Both the position numbers and the translations under genes were made by a program. DNA of 64,000 bases from an uncultured Alphaproteobacteria bacterium. GTDB lineage: Bacteria; Pseudomonadota; Alphaproteobacteria; GCA-2731375. Of the stretch, positions 26,932 to 36,125 are shown one piece after another; the stretch's first letter is position 1; the number at the start of each line of letters is the position of its first letter. Where the stretch lies: the NCBI GenBank assembly GCA_951812805.1, contig CATOSZ010000001.1, positions 930,001 through 994,000 of the forward strand, read 5' to 3'. Under the pieces are notes generated by a model that was not told the DNA's origin, made no database searches, and saw nothing but the letters and a program-made list of their open reading frames with translations.

Positions 26932-27023
26932 GGGATTTCGACCTTTCCCGCAAATCCTCCGATTGATCGCGCGGCTTTATGCCATACATTCAAGTCATCG
27001 GTAACGCAGCGGAGGGGGACGCC

Positions 27024-27944
27024 ATGGCCTGGACGATTGAGGCGCTGTCCGACATCGGCGCTTGCGCGCGCGAGGCATTTCACCGCGACGGCTTCGTCAT
27101 TATCGAGAACATCCTCGACGAGGACAGGATCGCCGCACTCAGGGCGAGCTTTCCGCGTATCTTCGCCGGCGATTTCGACACCGGCGTCTATCCCGACGAA
27201 TGGCACTGGCGCGAGGGCATCAGCCTGCCGGACGTCACCCGCCACATGGGCAATGCCTGGAAATCCGATCTGACGATCGCCCGTCTCGCGCTATCGGCCG
27301 ATATCGGACGGGCGGCGGCGGCCTTGACCGGCTGGCCGGGCATCAAGCTCGGCCAGGACACGATCTGGTGGAAGCCGCCGGCCGCCAAGGCGGTGACCTT
27401 GCATCAAGACACCTCGTTCCTCGACTTCCTCTCACCGCCCCGCACCGTGACCTGCTGGGTCACCCTGGACGAGACCCGGGCGGAAGCCGGCACGATCGAA
27501 TACGTGCCGGGCTCCCACCACTGGCCGTTGACGCCGATCCCGGCGGATTTTCATGCGCCCGACGATTACCGCGCCAACATGCGCACGTCGGCCGAGGCGG
27601 CCGGCGTCACCCCGCGGCCACCGGTCAGGCTAGAGGTTCCTGCCGGCTCCTGCGTCTTCCACGCCGGCGAAACCTGGCATGGCTCCGGCCCCAACACCTC
27701 GGCCGAGATCCAGCGCCGCTCGATCGGCCTGCACATGATCCGCTACGACGCTGTGTTTTCGGACAATCCGGGCGGCTACATCTATCGCCGCTATCAACGC
27801 ACGGGGGATCCCGAGTTGGACGAAAGCTTCTTCCCCATCCTCTGGTCCGACGACGGCCGGCGCACGCCCTGGATCGAGGCCTATTGCGAGAACGGCCAGC
27901 GTCGCGCCGCCACCGGTTATGCCAAAGGCGGCGGATCGGTTTAG
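27024..27944 (+). CDS. phytanoyl-CoA dioxygenase-family protein
   Basis: A 306-residue Fe(II)/2-oxoglutarate-dependent oxygenase of the PhyH family. The iron ligands are in VTLHQDTSFLDF (H and D near residue 127) and ETWHGSGPN (distal His near 218), followed by RRSIGLHMIR with the 2-oxoglutarate Arg. The start ATG at 27024 is preceded by GGAGGGGG; the track start at 26979 lacks such a site. Substrates in this family vary widely (fatty acyl-CoAs, halogenated or natural products), so no reaction is assigned. An amidohydrolase follows 45 bp later in the same direction. Confidence 0.88.
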   Translation: MAWTIEALSDIGACAREAFHRDGFVIIENILDEDRIAALRASFPRIFAGDFDTGVYPDEWHWREGISLPDVTRHMGNAWKSDLTIARLALSADIGRAAAALTGWPGIKLGQDTIWWKPPAAKAVTLHQDTSFLDFLSPPRTVTCWVTLDETRAEAGTIEYVPGSHHWPLTPIPADFHAPDDYRANMRTSAEAAGVTPRPPVRLEVPAGSCVFHAGETWHGSGPNTSAEIQRRSIGLHMIRYDAVFSDNPGGYIYRRYQRTGDPELDESFFPILWSDDGRRTPWIEAYCENGQRRAATGYAKGGGSV

Positions 27945-27989
27945 ACTGCCCACGCGAGCATAACCCGCGCGAGGAGGAAGCGACGCGTC

Positions 27990-29138
27990 ATGGCCTATGA
28001 ACTGATTTCCGGCGACAACCACATCGATCTCACCTACTGCCCACCGACGCTGTGGACCGATGCGGCACCGGCCAAGTGGAAGCAGACGGCGCCCCGCACG
28101 GAGGAGCGCGACGACGGCCTGCACTGGATCATCGAAGGCCAGGACAAGGGCATGTGGAACGGCGTCGGCCCCGGGTTCCTCAAATACACCAAGGGTGCCT
28201 TCGCCCGGATCGACGAGATGCGGGAGATCGGCTTCGAGTGGAACAACAATCCGGGCGCCATCTCCCGGCCGACGACGCCGGAGTTGCGCATCGCCGATCT
28301 CGACCGCGACGGGCTGGATGCGGAGATCATCTACGGCTGCCTGATGATCAACGAAATGCTGGCCGATCACGACATGCGCTATTGGGCGGACCGGGTCTAC
28401 AACGACTGGGTCGCCGACTTCGCCCGCCAGGCCGATCCGAACCGGGTCTTCCCCCTCGCCATCGTGCCGAACCACGATCCCGAGGACGCGGCGGCGGAGG
28501 TGCGCCGCTGCGCCGCCATGGGCCTGAAAGGCGGCGACCTCGCCTTCAAGCAGATGGGCCTGCCGCTCTGGCATCGCGACTGGGACGCGCTCTGGAAGGC
28601 GGCGGCGGAATGCAAGTTCCCGATCTCCTTCCATTCGACCGGCTTCAAGGCACTGCGCGCGCCGGATGGGCCGGAGATGGAGAAGGAATATTTCACACAG
28701 TATCGCCTCGTCCGCTCCGCCCTCTTCCAGCTCGACACCATGGAGGTGCTGGTCTCGCTGCTCGCCTCGGGCGCCTGTGAGCGTTACCCGGACTTCAACT
28801 TCGTGCTGGGCGAGTCGGGTGTGACGTGGTTGCCTTACGTCTTCGACCGGCTCGACACGGAATATTACGACCGCGCCACCAGCCTCGGTTTCGCGATGGC
28901 GCCGAGCGACTATTTCCGCCGCCAGGGCTTCGTCACCTACCAGCAGGACAAGTTCCTCGAGCCCATCGTGCCGCTGATCGGCGAGGACAACATCATCTGG
29001 GGCGCCGACTATCCGCACCCCGATTGCCTGTGGCCGGACTCGAAACGCATCCTGGCTGAAAACCTCGCCGCCTTCTCACCGGCCGTGCAGAGGAAGATCA
29101 CCTGCGACAACGTGGCGAAGCTTTACGGCCTGAACTGA
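27990..29138 (+). CDS. amidohydrolase family protein (ACMSD-like TIM barrel)
   Basis: A 382-residue metal-dependent hydrolase of the amidohydrolase-2 group. It opens with MAYELISGDNHIDL (the DxH metal site) and contains VFPLAIVPNHDPEDAAAEV, FPISFHSTGFKAL (metal His), NFVLGESGVTWLPYVFDR and NIIWGADYPHPDCLWPDS with the catalytic Asp. Members include ACMSD-type decarboxylases and many uncharacterised hydrolases. The AGGAGGAAG before the ATG supports this start. It is probably co-transcribed with the dioxygenase upstream. Confidence 0.87.
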   Translation: MAYELISGDNHIDLTYCPPTLWTDAAPAKWKQTAPRTEERDDGLHWIIEGQDKGMWNGVGPGFLKYTKGAFARIDEMREIGFEWNNNPGAISRPTTPELRIADLDRDGLDAEIIYGCLMINEMLADHDMRYWADRVYNDWVADFARQADPNRVFPLAIVPNHDPEDAAAEVRRCAAMGLKGGDLAFKQMGLPLWHRDWDALWKAAAECKFPISFHSTGFKALRAPDGPEMEKEYFTQYRLVRSALFQLDTMEVLVSLLASGACERYPDFNFVLGESGVTWLPYVFDRLDTEYYDRATSLGFAMAPSDYFRRQGFVTYQQDKFLEPIVPLIGEDNIIWGADYPHPDCLWPDSKRILAENLAAFSPAVQRKITCDNVAKLYGLN

Positions 29139-29175
29139 GCCCGGACGGCCGGGGGCCGCAAGGAACGCGCGGCTG

Positions 29176-29198
29176 AGCTGCGGCCTCAGGCCGCAGCT
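29176..29198. terminator. GC-rich palindrome at the 3' end of the chemoreceptor gene
   Basis: AGCTGCGGCCT-C-AGGCCGCAGCT is a perfect palindrome spanning the chemoreceptor stop region, between convergent genes. It could act as a bidirectional terminator but has no T-run. Confidence 0.35.
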
Positions 29199-30905
29199 TG
29201 GCCGATCGACGGCAGCGGCAGAATGGCCTCGATCGCGCCTTCGCAATTCTGCCCCTCGTTGAACCTGAGCCCCATGAAATCGTCCTCCTTGCGGACGACC
29301 ACGGCCTCGATCGTCCCGACGCTCTGGATCTTCACCGTGATCGTCTGCCCCTCCGTTGCGGGATGGGTCGAGCGGACCCGCGCGCCCGTCGTCGTCAGGT
29401 CGACCAGGCGAGCCGTTTCGCTGCACACCCCGTCGCTGAGCACGGCAGAACGATCGACCTCCTGGCGGATCACGGTTCGGCGGTTTCCCGCATCGGTTTC
29501 CCGCAATTGCTGGATAAACTCGACGACCTCCCGGTTGAGGTCTTCCGCACTCGACTTCAGGGATTGCGAGACTTCCAGGCTGCGTCGCGCCTCCTCGCCG
29601 GACTCGTTGGCCGACAGGCTCATCCGCTCGATGTTGGAAAACACCTTGTCGGTCCTGAGGGTCGTCTCCTGAACGCTGTGCGCAATGCCACGCGTCGCGT
29701 CTTCCTGCCGTTCGATGGAGCCGGACATCTCGCCGACGATTTCGTCGATCTTCGTGAATGTCTCGCCGATAGCGCCGATCGCGGAGACCGCCTCGTCGGT
29801 CGCTTCCTGCATGGACGTGACCTGGCTGGCGATGTCGTCGGTGGCGCGGGCGGTTTGGCTGGCCAAATTCTTGACCTCCCCGGCGACGACGGCGAAACCC
29901 TTGCCGGCATCGCCCGCTCGCGCTGCCTCGATCGTCGCGTTCAGGGCCAGCAGATTGGTCTGCTCCGCGATGTCGTTGATCATGTCCACGACCGCGCCGA
30001 TGCGCCGCGAGGCCTCGGCGAGACCGGATACCCGTTCGGTCGTCCGCTCGGCTTCGCCCGCCGCGCGCCGCACCTCCTGGCTGGACTCCCTCATCTGATC
30101 GGCGACGTTCTTTATGGACGAATTGAGCTCGTCCGTGGCGGAGGAGACGGATCTCATATGATCCGAGGCTTCGTTCGACGCACCTTGAACCTCCTGACAG
30201 CCCTCGGTGTTCTCCAGGGCGAGCCGGTCCAGGCGTTCGGACGAGGTCAGCGTTTCGCTCGTCGAGGTCACGACCTGGTCCACGACGCTCATGACGGATT
30301 CTTCCAGCAGGTTCGCGATGCGCAGGACCTGTTGTCGCTGCTCTTCCTGGCCGCGGGCCTCGGCTTCCGTTTGCAGCTCCTGTTCCCGTGCCCAGGCCCG
30401 CGCCGCCTGGTTGAAGCTGTCGGACGCCCGGGCGATCTGGCCGATTTCGTCCTTCCGCTCCAGGCCCGGAATGTCGAGACGCTGTTCCCCCGCCGCCAGC
30501 TGCTGGAACACCTTGGCGAGGCGCATCAACGGACCGGCGATCCGACGCGCCACGATGGTGCTGAGCGCGATGATCAACAAGCCGCCGAGGAGCGCTGCGA
30601 TCAGGAGCTTGTTGCTCAAATCCTGGCCGGCGGCGAGCTGATCGTCGATGACCGTGCCGATCTCCAGGACGCCGCGGACATCGCCGATCTTCCAGTCGGT
30701 CTTGGGCGAGTCGGCATGCGCGTTATGACAGTCGACACAGCCTTGCGCGACCATGCGGTCGGCGATGGCGACGCGCACGATTTCGCGCCCGTTGCGGTTC
30801 TCCTGCCGCACGAACATGCTTTCGGGATTGGCCGACAGTTGGCGCCAGGCCTCCGCCTGGAAATCGTCCATCTTGCGCTGGGCGCGATTGGGGTGTGAAT
30901 CGGCA
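29186..30905 (-). pseudogene. chemoreceptor with heme-type sensor and PilZ domain, N-terminus lost
   Basis: About 570 codons of a methyl-accepting chemotaxis protein. Order: the end of a periplasmic DUF3365-like sensor with a c-type heme motif (GCVDCHNAHADSP), a TM segment (LLIAALLGGLLIIALSTIV), a HAMP domain, then a coiled-coil signalling domain with the conserved tip NLLALNATIEAARAGDAGKG. The last 90 residues resemble PilZ (VIRQEVDRSAVL, RLVDLTTTGARVRS). The 5' end is cut at 30906 by an IS21-type end, removing the first TM and most of the sensor. A function would have combined redox or ligand sensing with c-di-GMP input; that is inference. Confidence 0.85.
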
Positions 30906-31009
30906 TGCAAAACTGACCCACTTTGGTGGGTTATGAGCGGTAAGAATTGACCCACCTGGAACGCTAGCATCCGCACGGAACAGTGCGGAGGAAAGAGCAG
31001 GTGGTATTG

Positions 31010-32509
31010 ATGGAAAGCGTATTGAAGATCCGACGTTGGATATTACGGGAGGGTCGGAGTATCCGATCTGTATCTCGTCAGACTGGTTTGTCGCGGAACA
31101 CGATTAAGAAGTATCTGAAGGACGGCGATCCACCGAGCTATCAGCGGCGCGTTTCACCCGTCCGGCGTAAGCTTAGCGATGGCTTCGCCAGCCGGCTTCG
31201 GGCGCTCTTTGAGCAGGACCTGGGGCGCCCGCGCCGTGAGCGCCGGACGGCCAAGAAGCTTTATGAGCAGCTTGTGTCGGAAGGCTATAGCGGATCCTAC
31301 TCGACGGTTCAGAGGTTTGTCCGCGACCTGAAGCGTTCTGGCGCCGGATCGGGGGATGCGTTCATTCCGTTGCACTTTACGGCAGGTGACGCGCTCCAGT
31401 TTGACTGGAGCACGGAATACGCTGTCCTGGGCGGTGTCGAGCAGAAGGTAAAGGTTGCCCACTTCCGCCTATGTCATAGCCGCAAGCCCTTTGTTGTTGC
31501 CTATCCCAGCGAATCTCAGGAGATGGTGCTGGACGCCTTTGCACGGGCGATGTCTTTCTATGGCGGCGTACCGCGCCGGGTGATCATCGACAACCCCAAG
31601 ACGATGGTAACCTATGTTTCGCGCTCTAAGGACCGTGTGTTCCATCCGCGCTTTCTGGCGTTGATGAACCACTATGTGATGGAACCGGTTGCTTGCACAC
31701 CCGCGGCGGGGTGGGAGAAGGGTCAGATTGAGAACCAGGTTGGGTTCCTGCGGGGACAGCTGTTTGCGCCCAAGCCCGCCTTTGACGATCTGGATGCGCT
31801 GAACGGCTGGTTGCGTCTGCGCTGCGAGGAATTGGCGAATCGCGCCCACCCCGAACAATCGGATCGCAAGATCTCGGACGTGTTCGCAGACGAGTGCGCC
31901 GAACTGCGTCCCCTGGGCCGGGCTTTTGACGGCTATGTTGAGAAGGCCGCTCGTGTCCGCTCTACCTGTCTGGTCCAATATGCCACCAATCGCTATAGCG
32001 TCCCCTCCCGGTTCGCCGGGGAGCTTGTCTCTCTGCGCGCCTATGCGGACCGGATCGTGGTTGTGTCAGGGCAGAATGTGATTGCCGAGCACAAGCGCCG
32101 CTTTACCCGCAACGCCAGCTATTTCGAGCCCTGGCATTACCTGCCCCTACTCGACCGCAAGCCCGGCGCGCTGAGAGATGGCGCGCCCTTTGTGGGTTGG
32201 CAATTGCCTGAGGCGATGCACCGGGTCAGGGCGCATTACATGGCCGGCAAAGGCGGGGACCGGGAGTTTGTCGATCTGCTCCTGCTGGCCCAGGATCACG
32301 GGATCGAGGTGGTCGAGATAGCCTGTGAACTGGCCGTGGAGCAGAACACGCTGCGCCTTCCGGCCATCATCAATCTGATCAACCAACTGGTGGAGCCGGT
32401 CATCGCGCCATGGGGCGAGAGCCACGCCTATCCGCAACTGACCTTGCGGCCCGAAGCGGACTGCAAGCGCTATGAGACGCTGTGCGTTGCCGGGGAGGCC
32501 GTCGCATGA
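31010..32509 (+). CDS. istA: IS21-family transposase IstA (second type)
   Basis: A DDE transposase of about 499 residues. HTH region [20 protein letters not shown] then [15 protein letters not shown]; catalytic core beginning [40 protein letters not shown] and [19 protein letters not shown]-terminal domain ([19 protein letters not shown]) follows. The ATG at 31010 with AGGTGG upstream is preferred. Codon use is less GC-rich than in copies A and B. The stop overlaps the istB start (ATGA). Confidence 0.92.
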   Translation: MESVLKIRRWILREGRSIRSVSRQTGLSRNTIKKYLKDGDPPSYQRRVSPVRRKLSDGFASRLRALFEQDLGRPRRERRTAKKLYEQLVSEGYSGSYSTVQRFVRDLKRSGAGSGDAFIPLHFTAGDALQFDWSTEYAVLGGVEQKVKVAHFRLCHSRKPFVVAYPSESQEMVLDAFARAMSFYGGVPRRVIIDNPKTMVTYVSRSKDRVFHPRFLALMNHYVMEPVACTPAAGWEKGQIENQVGFLRGQLFAPKPAFDDLDALNGWLRLRCEELANRAHPEQSDRKISDVFADECAELRPLGRAFDGYVEKAARVRSTCLVQYATNRYSVPSRFAGELVSLRAYADRIVVVSGQNVIAEHKRRFTRNASYFEPWHYLPLLDRKPGALRDGAPFVGWQLPEAMHRVRAHYMAGKGGDREFVDLLLLAQDHGIEVVEIACELAVEQNTLRLPAIINLINQLVEPVIAPWGESHAYPQLTLRPEADCKRYETLCVAGEAVA

Positions 32510-33237
32510 AAGCTTTGATAGACCAACTGATCGCCCTGAGGCTGTATGGAATGGCGGCTTGCGCCGAAGCTTTGCTGGCCGCGCGCAAGCCGCCAAGTCT
32601 GACCACTGCGATAAAGCAACTGATCGACGCCGAGACTGTAGAGCGCCGGGTGCGCTCTATCCAGCACCAAATGCGGGCCTCGAAGTTCCCCCACCATAAG
32701 GACTTCGCCACTTTCGATTACGGCCTAGCCGCCGTCACCCAAGCGCAAATCGACCCCTTCTGCTCAGGGCAGTTCACCCAGGAGGCCCACAACCTCATTC
32801 TGGTGGGCGGAACCGGTACGGGCAAAACCCACATCGCCATTGCTCTGGGGACGCTGTTGATCAATCAGGGAAAGAAGGTCCGTTTCTTCAACGCCGTCGA
32901 TCTGATCAATGCGCTGATCAAGGAACAGGCCGAAGGCAACGCCGGCAAGATCATCCGGCAACTGACGGCCATGGATTGCGTCATCATCGACGAACTGGGC
33001 TATATCCCATTCCCCAAATCCGGCGGTGCGCTCTTGTTCCACCTGATCAGCAAACTCTATGAGAAGACCAGCGTCATCATCACCACCAATCTGGAGTTCG
33101 GGGAATGGGTCTCCGTCTTCGGAGATGCAAAAATGACAACCGCGTTGCTGGATCGTGTAACGCATCACTGCGCAATCATCGAAACAGGCAACATGTCTTA
33201 CCGCTTCGCACAAAGCAAACAGCGACGACAAAAGTAG
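32506..33237 (+). CDS. istB: IS21-family helper ATPase IstB (second type)
   Basis: A 243-residue AAA+ helper ATPase. Walker [16 protein letters not shown], Walker [14 protein letters not shown], followed by [14 protein letters not shown] and [13 protein letters not shown], all standard for IstB. It is complete, starting in the ATGA overlap with istA. It acts with IstA in transposition. Confidence 0.93.
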   Translation: MKALIDQLIALRLYGMAACAEALLAARKPPSLTTAIKQLIDAETVERRVRSIQHQMRASKFPHHKDFATFDYGLAAVTQAQIDPFCSGQFTQEAHNLILVGGTGTGKTHIAIALGTLLINQGKKVRFFNAVDLINALIKEQAEGNAGKIIRQLTAMDCVIIDELGYIPFPKSGGALLFHLISKLYEKTSVIITTNLEFGEWVSVFGDAKMTTALLDRVTHHCAIIETGNMSYRFAQSKQRRQK

Positions 33238-33250
33238 CCGCCCTGTAAGC

Positions 33251-33299
33251 AAAGCCCCAGGCTGATCCGCTATATGGAGCCAATCAGCCTGGGGGCTTT
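33251..33299 (+). terminator. hairpin terminator after istB
   Basis: AAAGCCCCAGGCTGAT pairs with ATCAGCCTGGGGGCTTT across a 16-base loop, with A- and T-flanks. It lies 13 bp after the istB stop. Confidence 0.75.
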
Positions 33300-33328
33300 C
33301 ATCGCAAAGGCGGGCAAATCAAAACGGG

Positions 33329-33630
33329 TCCTGTACAGATTGTTCTGCAAAAGGGGTTTCGTAGCTGGGGCACAAGTCCGGGCCGATGGGGTGGATGAGC
33401 TGCCTCCGGCTGGTCCGGGCTCTCGCGATCGAAATCCATGAGGACTGGCTGGATGCCAACCGCTAGCTCAACATGATCCATCTCAAGGAGAGCAAAAGCG
33501 AACGCATCCAGAAAGCCGCCTGACGGCGGCTCGGCATGCCTGGCGCTCCGAGCAATCGAAATCTCCGCGCCAGGCATGCCGGTGGCCCTCATCGGCAGCC
33601 ATGACAAACTTGCAGAACAGTCTGGACACT
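33329..33630. mobile_element. internally deleted IS256-like remnant (about 300 bp)
   Basis: Imperfect inverted repeats bound it: GTCCTGTACAGATTGTTCTG at the left, and at the right TTGCAGAACAGTCTGGACA, which pairs with it. Between them only a transposase C-terminus remains (33395-33523). It looks like a deletion derivative of a mutator-type (IS256) element. Confidence 0.55.
33395..33523 (+). pseudogene. IS256-family transposase C-terminal fragment
   Basis: The frame reads MSCLRLVRALAIEIHEDWLD then ANR, an in-frame TAG at 33464, then LNMIHLKESKSERIQKAA and TGA. RLVRAL..E.HEDWL..NRYLNM...K is a typical ending of mutator-type transposases; here the tyrosine codon appears changed to a stop. Only about 42 codons survive. 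Confidence 0.65.
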
Positions 33631-33692
33631 ACTTCAAAAGCTCATTGCCACTTCAAGAACCCCACCTGATCCCCACGTTCCGCCGCCGGCCC

Positions 33693-33799
33693 GGTTGTCC
33701 CGGTGGGCCCACAGGCCCCTCCCACGCGGCTTCGCTCCGCGTAACGCAAAGCGCTACACGAAGCCGCGCGGGGCCCTCCCGTGGACTACCGGGACAACC
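33693..33799. repeat. 107-bp imperfect palindrome
   Basis: GGTTGTCCCGGTGGGCCCAC at the left pairs, with small bulges, with the strand ending GTGGACTACCGGGACAACC. Inner pairings include GCGGCTTCG with CGAAGCCGC. It would fold into one long hairpin and lies inside IS debris. Confidence 0.6.
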
Positions 33800-33812
33800 T
33801 CCGTCGAAGCAA

Positions 33813-33868
33813 GGGGGGGGGTCAATTTTGCACGCCGATAGGGGGTCAGAATTAAATGCTGATTGACA
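33813..33868. mobile_element. orphan IS21-type end next to the truncated hydroxylase
   Basis: Read on the minus strand it begins TGTCAATCAGCATTTAATTC, continues TGACCCCCTATCGGCG, then TGCAAAATTGACCCCC. The TG start and two spaced TGACCCC units are typical of one group of IS21 elements. No istAB of that group is attached, so this is a solo end left by a deletion. It marks the exact 3' break of the hydroxylase gene. Confidence 0.65.
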
Positions 33869-34918
33869 CTCCGCGGCTTCGATCTGGCCGTGGATCATGC
33901 CGGCGAGCCCCGCCTCCCAGGCGCTGAGCCGGCCGAGGGTTTCGGCGACGGCCGGCGTCTTGTTGGCGCCGGTCGACTGCGTCACCTTGCTCGCCAGCCC
34001 AACGATCAGGCGCAGCTTGGTCAGGAAGCGCACGTTCGACTGGTGGTTCCCGTAGCAGTGCGAGGGGGTGAGGGTGTAGATCCTGGACGAATGGGTCGCG
34101 TCGTTGATGCAGAAGACCCGCTCCCACGGCACCTTGACGTCGTCGCAGAGCACCATGGCGTCGGTCTCGTCAAGCCACCAGGTCAGCGGGCTGTCGAACT
34201 GGTTCTGCGCGGCGGGCTCCATCGGCTTGCGTGACCAGAGGCTCAGGCCCTCGGCGTTGCAGGGAATCGCGCAGGTGATCGCCTGGCTCGCCTGGTCCGG
34301 CGCCAGCGGGATCACGTTGCCGATCCAGATTTCATCCGCGATGACGGCCCCCGTGGCGAGCATCTTCATGCCGGAGATCACCACGCCGTCGTCCGCCTCG
34401 CCCACGACCCGGAGCGTCGGCACCGGCAGGTTCTGGCGTTGATAGAAGGCCGGATCGCGCGCCGCCTGCGGCGGCAACACCGCATAGGCCGCATAGACGT
34501 CCTCGTGACGCATATGCTCGTAGTAGGCCAGCAGATTGCCCGAGAAGTCGCCGTGTTCCGTATCAAGCGTTTCCGGGCTGGTCGCCATGCCGGTCACGAA
34601 ACTCGACACGTGATCGGGCGAACGGCCGAAGAAGCCGTAGGTGGCCTCGGCGATCCGGGCGTGCGCGGCGGAACGCTTGCGCAGATCGTCGCGGGTCTTC
34701 GCCCGGATGTAATAGGAGGAGTAAAGCTCGCCGTCTTCCTCGAAGGCGGTGACCGCACGGTTCGCCGGGTCGGCCTTCATGTCGTAGATCGACGCGGCCG
34801 TGGCCGCCGCGCGGGCAAAGGCCGGGTGCGTCGTGACGTCGTCGATCCGCTCACCGCCGACATAGACGGTGCGGCCGTCGCGCAGGCGTTCCAGGTGTTC
34901 CTTGCCGGTTCGCAACAT
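33869..34918 (-). pseudogene. 4-hydroxyphenylacetate 3-hydroxylase-like (HpaB type), C-terminus lost
   Basis: About 350 codons of an FADH2-dependent aromatic hydroxylase of the HpaB/PvcC family, normally about 480-500 residues. Visible: HLERLRDGRTVYVGGERIDD, NLLAYYEHMRHEDVYAAYAV, TGAVIADEIWIGNVIPLAP, DDVKVPWERVFCINDA and SNVRFLTKLRLIVGLASKV. It breaks at 33868, the tip of an IS21-type end; the listed ORF then reads through about 70 IS-derived codons to a stop at 33653. The lost C-terminal domain makes activity unlikely. The ATG at 34918 is preferred over 34942. No HpaC reductase gene is adjacent. Confidence 0.85.
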
Positions 34919-35101
34919 GGCGGGTCTCCCGAGGCTGAGCACGTATGGGCCGGACGGGATGATAGCCTACGATCTGGCCGTCACCGAGCGAAGGCCCGCA
35001 CCGACCCGTCGACGTCCGCGGGGCGTTCCGGAATGACCGGCGCACCGCCGCCTGCTATTCCTGCCGACAGCCGCTTTCGAAACCAGACGACGAGACCCGC
35101 C

Positions 35102-35602
35102 ATGTCGGAGACTCCACGGAACGACAATCTTGGTGCTGGAGGGAAGCAACGATTTGACGGACTTGTCATCCGTGCCCATGAGCCCGGCGAACTCGCGGCG
35201 GTCGCGCGCATGAACAAGGAGCTGCTGGAGGACGAGGGAAGTCGCAACCCGATGAGCCTCGACGAGCTGCGGGAGCGCCTCGTCCGTTTCGTCGACGACG
35301 AGGGCTGGAGCGTCGAGCTGTTCACCGTCGCGGGCGAGATCGTCGGCTACATCACCTACCGATACGAAGCCAACGTCGTGTCCCCCGATGGCCGAAGCCT
35401 GCATCTGCGACAGTTCTACATCGCCCGGCATCATCGCCGGCGGGGGCTGGGCGCGGCGGCCATCGCCTTGTTCAAACGCACACGGCTGAACAGCGGCGAG
35501 CGGATCCATCTCGATGTTCTCGAGTCGAATCCGTACGGCAAGGCGTTCTGGCGGCGTGTCGGCTTCGTGCCTTACGCGACGGTCATGGAGGGCTCGGCCT
35601 GA
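35102..35602 (+). CDS. GNAT-family N-acetyltransferase
   Basis: A 166-residue acetyltransferase. The acetyl-CoA loop is in QFYIARHHRRRGLGAAAIAL (R-x-x-G-x-G/A), and the C-terminus has LDVLESNPYGKAFWRRVGF, the usual beta-5 and helix-4 region. The start ATG at 35102 (MSETPRNDNLG) excludes about 220 upstream codons of the track ORF that are antisense to the hydroxylase gene. The substrate is unknown. It converges with the next GNAT gene across about 35 bp. Confidence 0.85.
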   Translation: MSETPRNDNLGAGGKQRFDGLVIRAHEPGELAAVARMNKELLEDEGSRNPMSLDELRERLVRFVDDEGWSVELFTVAGEIVGYITYRYEANVVSPDGRSLHLRQFYIARHHRRRGLGAAAIALFKRTRLNSGERIHLDVLESNPYGKAFWRRVGFVPYATVMEGSA

Positions 35603-35636
35603 GGCGCCGGCGACGTCGTCAGTTCGCGACAACCCC

Positions 35637-36125
35637 CTAGAATGCGAGTTCCAGAAACAGCGTGTTTCGAATCGGTGTCGCGTAGTAGGGCGCGATCTCG
35701 ACGAAGCCCATCCCCCGATAGAGCTGAATCGCCTCGTCGTGCTCGCCGGAAATCGTGTCCAGGCGAATGGCCGCGTGGCCGAGGCGGGCCGCCTCGGCGA
35801 CGATCGCCTCGACGAGGGCGCGGCCGAGGCCGCTGCCGCGGGCCGGCGGCTGGACGTAGAGCCGTTTCATCTCGGCCCGGCCACAGCCGAGATCGCGCAA
35901 GCCGACGCAGCCGCGCGGCCGGCCGTCGACACGGCCGAGCAACAGGGCACCCGCCGGCGGCGCATAGTCGCCCGGCAGGCCGGCGAGTTCCGCCTCGAAG
36001 TCCTGATAGGCGAGCGAGAAGGACAAGGTGCCCGCGTAATCGAGGAACAGCCAGCGGATCGCCACCAGATCGTCGGGCGACGTCGCGGGCGCGATGGCGA
36101 GCTTCGCCCGCGCGAGGGCCGTCAT
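35637..36125 (-). CDS. GNAT-family N-acetyltransferase
   Basis: A 162-residue acetyltransferase. KRLYVQPPARGSGLGRALVE carries the Q/R-x-x-G-x-G/A acetyl-CoA motif, and LYRGMGFVEIAPYYATPI is the typical ending. Its ATG overlaps the PhzF stop by 4 bp (ATGA), so the two are translationally coupled and probably act in one pathway. Substrate unknown. Confidence 0.88.
   Translation of the reverse strand: MTALARAKLAIAPATSPDDLVAIRWLFLDYAGTLSFSLAYQDFEAELAGLPGDYAPPAGALLLGRVDGRPRGCVGLRDLGCGRAEMKRLYVQPPARGSGLGRALVEAIVAEAARLGHAAIRLDTISGEHDEAIQLYRGMGFVEIAPYYATPIRNTLFLELAF

Larger units (their letters stand above)
30906..33299 (+). mobile_element. second IS21-type element (istAB), right end uncertain
   Basis: The left end TGCAAAACTGACCCAC with a second AATTGACCCACC unit 25-30 bp inside fits IS21-type terminal repeats. 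It carries an istA/istB pair unrelated in sequence to copies A and B. No matching inverted right end occurs directly after istB; the given end is the hairpin terminator. A similar but not identical repeat (GTCAATTTTGCA) lies at 33821-33832, so the right end may have been lost or displaced by other IS debris. Confidence 0.75.

Noticed and set aside
33653-33868. C-terminal 70 codons of the 33653-34942 ORF as part of the hydroxylase
   Set aside because: They lie in IS-derived DNA, including the palindrome and IS21-type end, and do not resemble the HpaB C-terminus.
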